This document shows positions 1 through 20,929 of a stretch of 64,000 bases of DNA, in pieces. Source of the stretch: Siniperca chuatsi (taxonomy: Eukaryota; Chordata; Actinopteri; Centrarchiformes; Sinipercidae). The position numbers and the translations under genes were made by a program. Each line of letters opens with the position of its first letter. Positions within the stretch are counted from its first letter, which is position 1. The DNA lies in assembly GCF_020085105.1 (NCBI RefSeq), contig NC_058052.1, positions 14,708,233-14,772,232 of the forward strand, written 5' to 3'. The notes under the pieces are model-generated. The model did no database searches, had not been told where the DNA came from, and worked only from the letters and a program-made list of their open reading frames with translations.

Positions 1-1290
1 AGGCATAGTAATGAAATATTGCCACTGCCTCTGTTTCATTGTGACTGGAGCACCAATTACTGTGCCACAGTCATTCCAACTGCTATTTCAAAATCAGGAC
101 AAACAACAGACTTTAAATTTCAAGTTTTATAGTTTTGGAGACCTTGCAGACTAAATCAATTTTTCTGTTTCTGTCATAGTTGAAGGGAATTGAGTTCTTT
201 TAAATAGTATGTGCTCTCTTTGTTTCATGAGTGCATCCCTAGAGACTGCACTGTACAACAGGCTGATGTTGGAGCCAAGCCTTACATGGAAATCACTGTA
301 GATGTTTCTTATTACCGGGTTTTTATTACAGTGTAGGAATGTTTGATCATGTTGATTAATATTTGTAACTGCATCTTAAATGTAATGTTTCACAAAGCTG
401 GCTACTGTAGTAAACTGTACTGTAAGGTTTTGGGTGGCACAGAGGAATTAGTTGCAATGATGTCTGACGTCTTTGTTTTTTGGAGATCAACCTTTTATTA
501 AATTGAAGACACACAACTAAAACAAATGGATCAAAAAAGCCCAAACATTTAATAACTTTTAACAACTAATGCATGTTTGGTTTAAGAAGAAATATACTAC
601 CACTGCTACCACTAATACTACTACTAATATTAATTTAATAATAATAATATTGCAAAAGACTTGACAAAGAATCAGCAGCTGTATTGAAGGTCCAACAGGT
701 TTTGTTCCTGAATAGGAACAGCCTGCAGCTGTGGTTTGGTTGATTCATCCTCTTGTCAGATAAAAATTTGAATGACTGAAGGTCACAAAACCATAACTGG
801 CTAACTGACAGTCCTTTCTTGGCTGTTAGCCTATTGTGACCCTCAATGAAATTACTTTTTTGTCATCTGACAACAGAAAGAGAAGTGATTTAACACCTGT
901 ATTGTGATATTCAAGAGATCTGCGAGCGACAGAAAGTTGGCCTCTTAACATCGCAATGATGAGATCTTTACAAAGTGGAGGCACACCAGCCATATTTGCT
1001 CAGCGGATGTTTTTGGTTTGTTCTTTCTTCTGCTTTGTGTACTGCTGCTTTCTGCTGCAGTTATTGGTGCATTCTGCGCTAAAAGTATTTTTTTTCAGTG
1101 TAAGATGAGAAACAACAGACCTGAAAGTTATAAAGTTATAAAGGCATAGATATATGTTTAGGACTTTCCTAACCATTAATGGTAGCAACTATTTTCTAGA
1201 GTCTTAATTTTAGTTATTTTCACTAACCTCATTCATTCACTGTGTGAAAGTGGAGTTATGTATTTTAGAAACTCTCTCCTTTAATGGCAG
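1..1290 (+). other. abcc2: abcc2 intron (5' part outside window)
   Basis: No coding exon is visible here. The stretch ends in the acceptor at 1289-1290 that opens the first abcc2 exon of the window, so it is most simply the 3' part of an intron. It is AT-rich, with a short (act/aat) trinucleotide run near 595-650. I looked for the preceding MRP2 membrane-domain exon and did not find it. Confidence 0.7.
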
Positions 1291-8549
<7,259 letters not shown>

Positions 8550-8735
8550 TTTTGCACCTTTACTTTTGATTCCATAAATTACTTTTGTTGTTTGATTTAA
8601 AAAGCTGGAATGTGCTTGTTATATAAATACATATTGTAACATTTGTATTTATAGGAAACAATATAAAGAAATCATATTCTGTATGTAAATCATTTTTATA
8701 TGGGTACAATAAATATTTTTAAATACTGCTTAATT
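8550..8735 (+). terminator. abcc2: abcc2 3' UTR with poly(A) signal
   Basis: A short AT-rich 3' UTR with a canonical AATAAA at 8708-8713. Cleavage is expected about 15-25 bases later. A second gene is not reached until about 9.2 kb. Confidence 0.7.
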
Positions 8736-8819
8736 GTTTTTGATAAAGAGAACTACCTAACTTGTATAAACTTTTAAACCTCTGTGTCATATTGAACAAT
8801 TGGTTAACTGGGTAGGGAA

Positions 8820-8992
8820 CAGTTTGACATTTTGGGAAATACACTTATTCGCTTTATGGCAAAGAGTTTGATGAGAAGATTGATACTACTGTCATGTCTG
8901 TTCGGTAAATATGGAGCTACAGTCAGCAGCTGGATAGCTTAGCTTAGCATTGAGACTGAAAACAGCTGGCCTGGCTCTGTCCAAAGGTAAAT
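8820..8992 (+). repeat. Fish interspersed repeat (ttttgggaaatacactta... family)
   Basis: The run gacattttgggaaatacact, then gatgagaagattgatactac, then tagcttagcttagcattgag and ending ctggctctgtccaaaggtaa follows a very common teleost repeat from start to end. It has no coding capacity. It lies in the short spacer between abcc2 and the GPCR gene. Confidence 0.7.
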
Positions 8993-9030
8993 GCATGCAC
9001 CTGATCACTTGTAAGATCAGGTGCATGCGT
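8991..9030. repeat. Hairpin-forming inverted repeat upstream of the GPCR gene
   Basis: Arm 8993-9006 (gcatgcacctgatc) is perfectly complementary to 9015-9028 around an 8-base loop. It abuts the end of the repeat at 8820-8992 and lies about 0.4 kb before the putative 5' UTR exon. Confidence 0.75.
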
Positions 9031-9239
9031 ACTCTGGAGAACATCTGCTTGAAATATCCAGAAACAATTTCTCTGCAAAAGCAATGCTGATGGTGGAAAA
9101 TGTCACTGTTTCCCTCAGTAATTTCATTGCTCCTTTACATTTTCTACACACTGTCAGACTGTCTGGCGTGTTTAAGCAGCTGCATTGACTTGTTTGGGAT
9201 TTTCTGTCAGCCATCTGTGTCTGAGTGAGTATGTGTGAG

Positions 9240-9400
9240 GAGAAAGGGAGATGGAGGAGGTGGCAGAGAGACAATGAGAGAGTGAGAGTTAGAAAGGAAG
9301 AGAGAGAGTCAGAGAGTTGAAAGAGGGAGACAACCAAAGAGGTGTTTCTTGCTTGTAAAGAGAGCTGCTTGGCTTCTTCCTGCATTTTTGCCTCTATAAG
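9240..9400 (+). promoter_or_regulatory. Possible 5' UTR exon / promoter-proximal region of the GPCR gene
   Basis: A purine-rich stretch ends at 9400 in a textbook donor (ctataag|gtaagt). The next plausible acceptor with a long open frame behind it is at 10470-10471, just ahead of the GPCR start codon. This suggests a noncoding first exon. No TATA box or transcript evidence is available; the left border is arbitrary. Confidence 0.35.
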
Positions 9401-10471
9401 GTAAGTCTACACATTATTGATACAATACACCTTCAAATAGGTCAATTGTAACTGTACAATAATGGCTCTAAAAGAACAATTATCTTGATTTTGCAACTGG
9501 CTATACTGGCAGTGTAACAGATTGTACAGTGTGTGCATGTCAGATTTGAATTAGACCTGTTTTGTCCTAATTAAAATGAAATGTTTGACAGATGAACATA
9601 ATTACAGTGCACTCAGCATGCTGCACCCTCTAATTAGTCAGTTTTCATTGATATTTATATACCTCTAGATTTAACTCCAATTGTTTTGATGATTTGTTCA
9701 CAAAAGGTAGCATAATGTGGTCTGACAATGCAACAGGTTTCTGAGCAAATGCATTCCTTCAGGGTGACCGACTTTCTTTGATCATTTGAGTACACACTGA
9801 TCTCTAATGCTAAGCTTCTCTTTATCTTCAAACATGTATATGTCTGTTATCCACTGAATGATTTGTGTCAATGACTTAATCTTAAATGGGTTTTCATGGA
9901 CTTAGATATGCTTAATGTAAGTTTAAGGTAAATCAACATTTTTTTAGGCTAAAAATCACTGTATTTGTAGTGTATAGCAATATATGTACTATATTAACCC
10001 AATGTTCAATATGTTATAAAAAATACATTCATTAGAATAGCAACAAGGAAATTGTGCACATTTTAAAAAATTCAATACACCAAAAAAGGATGAACATTGA
10101 ATTGTAAGAAGTATCCCTTAAATGGCAGCTGCAGATTTATGCCTCCCAGAGTATGAGAGAGCAATTATACAGCAGGCGCTCCTCCTCTTACCTATTTCTG
10201 GCTGGCTGCACTGCTGAATAGTGCACACCAAATCTATGCAACACCATGAAAAAAGTGGGTATTCCAGCACTCATTTAAAAACAGACTAATTCAAAAACAA
10301 TGACATCAGACCTGAATAATGCTTGCTAATGGCCAACATCATTGTCAGTTAATCTATTTAATCTTTTCTAACATTGTGGAGGAACTTGGAAATGAAACCC
10401 ATTATCTTTATTAAACATAACCCAATGCAGTCATGGAATTTAAATACTATTTCTCTATAACATCTTTCTAG
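9401..10471 (+). other. Putative 5' UTR intron of the GPCR gene
   Basis: AT-rich sequence of about 1.07 kb between the candidate leader exon and the acceptor ctttctag. No repeat family recognised. Confidence 0.35.
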
Positions 10472-10492
10472 CTCTCAACCAGCTGCCTCATC

Positions 10493-15252
<4,760 letters not shown>

Positions 15253-15990
15253 ATTTTAAGCGTTTTACTCTTTCACACTATTAAAGGCTGTGCAAATGCA
15301 TCACTTTGGGATACAAAAACTAAATATACATTTTTCCTAAAACTCTGCTTTCTTTCTTTTCCTTTTATTGCTGTAAGGGAATTTCAGAGTGTTATGAAAT
15401 CTAGCTAATGCCATTTGCTATTAGTCATTGTTAGTAAATCTTGTAAAAATGTTTACTATGTCTACAGAATGTGTGGAATTTACCTGTATTGTGATGCCAA
15501 GTGGTATTTCTGTTCTTTCAGATGCTTTTTAGTCTAGCTATAAATGTGTTTAGTGCTTTAAAACTTGATGAACAGATATGAAGACATTTAATGTAGGAAT
15601 GCAATTTTTTATGTTTTTAATGTATATGTGATATCATATGCTCTGGCAACGACTGTGCATGTAGATGCAGCGGCCAGTGTTTCCTTCAAAGTTTGCAACA
15701 TTTTTGTTTTAATTTGTTAATTTGTTTTTGGCTTTATTGCTTAAACATCATTGAACAATGTCTGACTGGATTTGATTTAAATGGTTAAGCCAAAATTGTT
15801 CAAATCAACTGGATCAGAAGATTTTGACTATGGCAATGGCTGCACATGTAGATGCTGCGGCCTGTAGCTCCTTCAAACTCTGCTAGCTACATTCTTGTTT
15901 TTCATCTGTTATTTTATTTTTTTTTTTTCATTTTTCAGCTTTACTGCTGAAACACATATAACCTATGACAGTAATAAATCATTGTTGTCA
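15253..15990 (+). terminator. GPCR 3' UTR with diverged direct repeat and poly(A) signal
   Basis: The AT-rich tail has AATAAA at 15973-15978. Within it, about 80 bp starting near 15642 (ggcaacgactgtgcatgtag) recurs near 15832 (ggcaatggctgcacatgtag) at about 70-80% identity by eye, an old local duplication. The end of the UTR is inferred from the signal only. Confidence 0.5.
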
Positions 15991-16039
15991 TTGGAAAAGA
16001 AAGCTGGGGTTTGGATTAAAGGGCAGCAGACCTTGAGCC

Positions 16040-16720
16040 AGATCAACCAGACCAGGCAGGCACCAAGGCAGCTGCTGTGATTACACAGGAGGAGAGGAGA
16101 GACAGCTGGGATAGGAGCCATGCTGGCCCAGCTTTGACTTAAGGCTGCTCCTGGCTAATATCCGGTCTGGACGAAATGGGACTCAGGCTGGACAAGCAAT
16201 GGGAATCAGAGACTGTTGTGCCCACGTTTTTACAGAGACCTGCTCCATCCACATCCCGGATCAAGCACTCAATGGGCGGACCGTGTTCTGAGCTCTGAGC
16301 TGACAGAGCTGTAGACTCAGGCAAGATGAAAGGAGGAGGACTCTGTGTTTACATCGATGACGCTTGGTGCTCAAACGCAGGCAAAGTCGATGAACACTTT
16401 GTCACAAATGTCGAACTTTTTATGTGAAGATTAAACCCATATTATAATCAGTATCTCTATCTGCTGTTTATATTCCACTAGGCGCAAATTCCAAAAATAC
16501 GCTGCAGAATTATTTCCTGGGTGCAGGCTATACGTGTAGGCTATGTATATAAATAACTGTATATTGTTTTATTTGATTTATTTTATATGTTACCCTATTT
16601 TAATATGAATGTCATTATATGTTATGTTCTATGTGTATAGCATGAAGGGACTAAAAACTTTCATTTCATTATACAACCTTGTGTTGTAAAATGATAAATA
16701 AAGTATACCTTGTATATATC
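16040..16720 (+). pseudogene. LINE retrotransposon relic (endonuclease-domain fragment plus 3' end)
   Basis: Broken frames still read IRDCCAHVFTET (about 16205-16240) and GGGLCVYIDDAWCSNAGKVD (about 16333-16392). These match the apurinic-endonuclease domain of fish non-LTR elements of the CR1/L2/Rex1/jockey type, where FTET carries a catalytic Glu. Frameshifts and stops lie between the blocks. The copy then jumps to an AT-rich 3' end with gataaataaagtatacc near 16690-16710. The reverse transcriptase region is deleted, so it is inactive. Left border approximate. Confidence 0.65.
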
Positions 16721-17044
16721 CAAAATTTCCCAAAAGATTACTGGATGAGATGTGGAAGTGTGCATGACTGTTAAGTTTGAAATAAAAGTTGTTGTTCAAG
16801 AGTATTATTCAGGTGCAGACCTCATATCATAACTATACATACTGTGACATACCCATTCATTTTTTAATCTAGAGAACACAGAGGAGGGAAAAAATGGTCA
16901 GATTAAAGAAAACAGAGGGTTTGTACAATTGATCCTTGCATTAGCCTGTAACAGTATTTGTCACAGATGTGTTGCTTACTGAGAGTGTTAATCACAGCCG
17001 TGCTATATTTTATTCTAGCCAAAAAAACTGTTTGGAGCTGACAT
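16721..17044. other. Unassigned spacer
   Basis: 324 bp of AT-rich sequence between the LINE relic and the LTR; no gene or recognised repeat. Confidence 0.6.
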
Positions 17045-17443
17045 TGTTACGGAACAGACAGGCAGGGGACACCGAGATGGTTATAGAATGTTCTTTATTG
17101 GAGGACAGCCCGAGAGTACTGGTTTATAGCTAGGGAAGTCCATAGGAGGGAAGACTCACTGGAGACCGGACATCGCTGGAGACAGGAGGTCGCTGGAGAC
17201 GGGAAAAACGCTGGAGACGGGAGAAACGCTGGAGACGGGAGAAACGCTGGAGACGGGAGATCGCTGGAGACGGGAGATCGCTGGAGAATGGGATATAGTC
17301 GTTATGCCGAGTGGCATGGAGAGTCCTGGTCGCAAACGAGGTCGGACCCAGACTGAGGTGAGTGAAGGGTTTTTATGTGCTGGCTGTGATTGGGAGCAGG
17401 TGTGGATGATTAGTAGGTTGTGGAGACTGGCGTGTTCGTGACA
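17045..17443 (-). mobile_element. LTR of a minus-strand retroelement remnant
   Basis: It starts TGTTACGG and ends TTCGTGACA on the + strand, the TG...CA ends of an LTR. Read on the minus strand it contains an ACATAAAAAC TATA-like box, then AATAAAGAACATTC, then a GTAACA end: U3-R-U5 order. The adjoining internal base run on the minus strand, GTGGAGGGCAAGG, is a good polypurine tract. This makes it the 3' LTR of an element pointing left. A minisatellite sits inside. Confidence 0.6.
17157..17286. repeat. 17-18 bp minisatellite inside the LTR
   Basis: Seven or so tandem copies of a ctggagacgggagaaacg-type unit, the last ones shortened to ctggagacgggagatcg. The unit is GC-rich and strand-asymmetric in purines. 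Confidence 0.85.
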
Positions 17444-17937
17444 GAACCTTGCCCTCCACGGCCAGCTCCCGAGGGCCGAAAAACTCCGGACGGCCCGGGG
17501 ACTGGACAGGCACGGAGCTGGGGACCTCGGGCAGACAGCCCGGGGACTGGACAGGTACGGAGCTGATCTCATGCAGTTTGTGATGAGGATCAACCCCATC
17601 TGGAGGCCCGACGGAATGCCGGTGGCACAGGAGGAAGGTCACCGGAGGACGGCGGTGAAGACGGAGAGTCATAGGAGACTGGCGGTGAAGACGAAGGTTG
17701 GGACCCTCTGGAGGCCAGCGGCAAAGACGAAGGCTGGGACCCTCTGGTGGCCTGAGGCAGTGGCAGGAATCTTCTGGAGGCCTGCGGCAAAGGCAGGGAC
17801 TCTCTGGAAGTCGGAGGGGGGAACGCCCTGGTGGCCTGAGGCAGTGGCAGGAATCTTCTGGAGGCCTGCGACGAAGGCAGGGACTCTCTGGAAGCCGGAG
17901 GGGGGAACGCCCTGGAAGCCTGCGGCAAAGGCGGAAA
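17444..17937 (-). mobile_element. Internal part of LTR retroelement remnant with 84 bp tandem repeats
   Basis: GC-rich internal sequence next to the LTR. A unit of about 84 bp (gaggcagtggcaggaatctt ... ggaggggggaacgccctgg) occurs about twice in tandem (near 17753-17920) after shorter related units. The minus strand stays open over 119 codons and would give a low-complexity Pro/Ser/Arg-rich protein. It continues beyond the nested solo LTR at 18418. Confidence 0.5.
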
Positions 17938-18412
17938 TGTCAGGTTCAAGACACCTAGAACATTTAAATCATATACAAGGAAAGAAAGACAAAGGCATTA
18001 ACTTAAGTTTTACTCGAGGAGAGTAAGCATAGATGCATTCAGTTACATCTCCTACTCACTCTGAAGTGCATCTATGCAGCCTCCTCTCTTTTATTCAGTT
18101 TAGGGAGTTTTCCTGTTACATAGTTTTCTAAGGAGCGGGGGAAGTGTATACTGCTACATAAAAAAAAACTAAGCGGTGTTATCAGGTTTATCTTGCGAGA
18201 GCGGCCTTGGAGCAGCCACTACTCTCGAGACCATCTGGTACGGTATCAGCCTGCCCTGCCGGTCATGGGATAGCAGGTTGCATTCCTGTTATTCTCACAG
18301 ACACAAGTTTAATAACACACATACACACACAGCATTGCTGTGTACTTCAGAGAAGTAAAGTCACTAAGAACAAAACATAAATGGGATAACTTATGTACAT
18401 TTTATTCTAACA
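17938..18412. mobile_element. Solo LTR (475 bp) with perfect 5 bp target duplication
   Basis: Begins TGTCAGG at 17938, ends TCTAACA at 18412, and is flanked on both sides by GGAAA (17933-17937 and 18413-18417). TG...CA ends plus a 5 bp duplication are diagnostic of LTR-retroelement or retrovirus-like integration; recombination between two LTRs leaves one. It splits the repeat copy around it, so it is younger than its host element. Orientation and family were not determined. Confidence 0.8.
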
Positions 18413-18417
18413 GGAAA

Positions 18418-18680
18418 CCCCCTAGAGGTCTGCAGCAAAGGCGGGAGCCATCTGGAGGCCGGTGAACCAGATCAGGGGCAAGGCACAGCTGACGAACGTG
18501 GTGGTGCGGGGATACCCTGTGCTGGAAGGAGCTTCTCTGCGTGGGCCAGGGCAGTGGCCGGGTTGAGCTCCTGCGGGGGTTTGGGGAAGACCATCCTTTT
18601 CTCCCGATAATAACAGGCCTCTTTGGTCGCCATCAGTACTGAAATACACTTAGATACAGTAACGCAGCAGCGGCAACAGG
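18418..18680 (-). pseudogene. gag-like fragment of the interrupted retroelement
   Basis: On the minus strand one frame begins at an ATG complement near 18632 and reads MATKEACYYREKRMVFPKPP, then QELNPATALAHAEKLLPAQG, then low-complexity sequence. It adjoins the Pro-rich repeats once the solo LTR is removed. The reading is protein-like and of element type, but I cannot name the family. No protease or reverse transcriptase is present. Confidence 0.4.
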
Positions 18681-19297
18681 TCATTGATACCCTTTTAGCA
18701 CACAGCGAGGAAAAGGAGAAAGTGTCAGAGCAGGGTCACAACTACTAAACCCTGATTACATCTCCTCAGATTATGCTTTTCTTCCCTTTGGCTAAGTTTT
18801 AGGTTTTTGCTTATGGAAAAAGTCCTTGAGTGTGCATGCCATCTTTACACTCAAAATCAGATTAAATCTTTTGCCCCAAAAGTTACCAGTAAAACATCAG
18901 GAATATGAACTAATATTATGGATTATGGATATTTATTATTTAATATTCCATATACCCCTATACCATATTCTATATACCCCTGCCATAACCATAGCCTGGG
19001 AGGCAGTGCTGCCTTACAGATAACATTGGAGGCAAAAAAACATACTGATAGAAACCACTGTAGTTGTTATATTCTCCTGTCTTGGATAATATAGGCCATG
19101 GTATTTGGCTAGTGGGTGTATTTTGACAGCAGGGAAAAATTATAAAAAAATAAATGGTTCAATGGTTCATAGATCAAGGTACATTTTATTATCCCAGATA
19201 ACAGGGGTGGTCAAGGTGCAGAAGTAGGCCTAACGTTACAGTATAGAGAGTAATAACATGGCAATATAGTCTTCCAAAAAAGGACTGCCTGCCAAAA
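18681..19297. other. Unassigned spacer
   Basis: AT-rich. No second LTR of the minus-strand element was found here, so that element is truncated at its 5' end. Confidence 0.5.
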
Positions 19298-19665
19298 TAA
19301 GACTGCACCCGACATGAATGTATTTACTGTAGGCTACATTAAATATGCTGCCCTGATGATATGGCATCTTACTGATAATTTCTTAAGTGTAAATTATTCC
19401 ACTCAAAATAACTTACAGAACATATTTCGGGAGTACATGACTGCCTGCAAACCCCGCACCAACCCAACCAAACTCGGGATTGCAACGTTGACAAACTTTT
19501 GTTTTATATATAAATATATATACATCTATAATGATAATATAATAATTCTGAGTGGTATAATTTACACTTATTATAATAAATTATTAGTAAGATGCTATAC
19601 TATCATCAGGGCAGCATGTTTAATGTAACCTACGGTAAATACGTTCATGTCGGGTGCAGTCTTAG
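19298..19665. mobile_element. Foldback MITE, arms of about 115 bp
   Basis: Left arm from TAAGACTGCACCCGACATG (19298) to about 19411 is repeated in reverse complement from about 19546 to 19665 with few changes, e.g. tgctgccctgatgata is kept exactly. The spacer is about 130 bp. The open frame at 19314-19628 runs through both arms and is not a gene. Target duplication not resolved. Confidence 0.8.
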
Positions 19666-19904
19666 ACCCAGTCCATACTGTCGCATGAACAGTATGGGTA
19701 ACACAAGATAGAATGGATATGACAAAGGAACTCGAGTAGGCAGAGCAGATTCTACTGTACGTTCTCACCAACAGCAGGTCCTTCGATTTTACTGAGAGGC
19801 GCTAACAGTTACCTAAGCGTAAAGTTAGCCTAACGTTACCTGTCAACAGAACTCTCAGCTAGCTAACGTTAATGTGCAACTATCCAATCATGGTCATATC
19901 TGTA

Positions 19905-20045
19905 TAAATGAAAGTTGTATAGTGTATATAGTTTTTATTATTTTTTATTTATCACTCTTTTCCCTCTTCTTTTGACTCTTGAGCTGCTAAACTTAACGTT
20001 AGCGAATTTCGCTTGTGGGGATCAATAAAGTTTATCTTATCCTAC
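19905..20045 (+). mobile_element. LINE 3'-end fragment
   Basis: Ends tggggatcaataaagtttatcttatcc, the same type of terminus as the LINE relic at 6690-7076, but with a different tail. Heavily 5'-truncated. Confidence 0.5.
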
Positions 20046-20800
20046 CAACATTAACACAACGTTCAGCCTTACCGAACGACCAAAAGACAACTGGGCAGTA
20101 TAAACACTGAATGTTACAAAGAATTAATTATTTCAGTCTTACCAAAAACACTGTAGGTTACTGCGGCGGCAGGTCATTCACTCCGGTGACAGGTCCTTGC
20201 TGATGCTGCTACGCATATCGACGTCTGATTGGTAGGCTTCAGTGGAATCCTACGATCCAATTGGGAGTCTACAGTCAGACTGCAGACTCTAGACCAATAA
20301 GAAAGTGTAACTGTCTACGGTCAATGTAGACTTTGCGCTACTGTGGACTCCACATTCGCACAGACCAGACCCAAAAGGAGAGTAAATACTGGACTTTAGT
20401 CAGGTGGACAGAAACTCAACTCCAAATGAATGTTAATGTTGCTCAATGTCTGCTGGACATAAATAAGCAACTGTTTCCTAACACAACAACTTTATGAAAC
20501 ATTTATAAGTCAATGTTGTGTTGCAGCTTGTTGTGCTGCTTGTTGTGGACAAACAATCTATCAAAAATCAATGAATGCAATTTTAAGGTTCTTGAATTCA
20601 ACTGGCCTTTGTAAATAACTACTGAAAGGAATGTGTTATACTATACTGCTGCTTTAAATTTTCTCTTTTTTTGTTCCAGACACCAACATTTCCCCTTTTT
20701 TTAGTACTCACAAGTATTGGTACAGGTATTGTACATGTACAAACAATATCGCCCCTCCCTACCATGGATTATTATACATCCATGCTCCCTACAGTTTAAC
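20046..20800. other. Intergenic sequence upstream of arhgap19
   Basis: Has inverted CCAAT-like ATTGG motifs (near 20227 and 20260) and one CCAAT near 20293; otherwise nothing supported. Confidence 0.5.
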
Positions 20801-20821
20801 GGTCTTGACGTACGAATATTC

Positions 20822-20882
20822 TAGCCAATCACAACGCTGTGGGCGGGACTAAAGATGAAACAGCGGAAGATTCAAAACGAAG
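20822..20882 (+). promoter_or_regulatory. arhgap19: arhgap19 proximal promoter: CCAAT, GC box, CHR-like element
   Basis: CCAAT at 20825-20829, GGGCGGG at 20841-20847 and TTCAAA (reverse complement of the CHR motif TTTGAA) at 20871-20876, all within 60 bp of the start codon. CCAAT plus CHR is the known arrangement of G2/M genes bound by NF-Y and DREAM/MuvB. Seen: the motifs. Inferred: cell-cycle control. Confidence 0.5.
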
Positions 20883-20929
20883 ATGGCGGCTGAAAAGGAT
20901 CCTCAAAACAATCACAAACTGGACAGAAG
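20883..20929 (+). CDS. arhgap19: arhgap19 exon 1
   Basis: MAAEKDPQNNHKLDR plus two bases of the next Arg codon; strong Kozak context. Confidence 0.85.

Noticed and set aside
9017..9385. 122-codon minus-strand frame
   Set aside because: Low-complexity Ser/Leu reading of a GA-rich stretch; the + strand is better explained as a leader exon with a good donor.
17571..18026. 151-codon + strand frame (repeated GTLWKPEGGTPW-type reading)
   Set aside because: It arises from GC-rich tandem repeats of the retroelement remnant and runs into the nested solo LTR.
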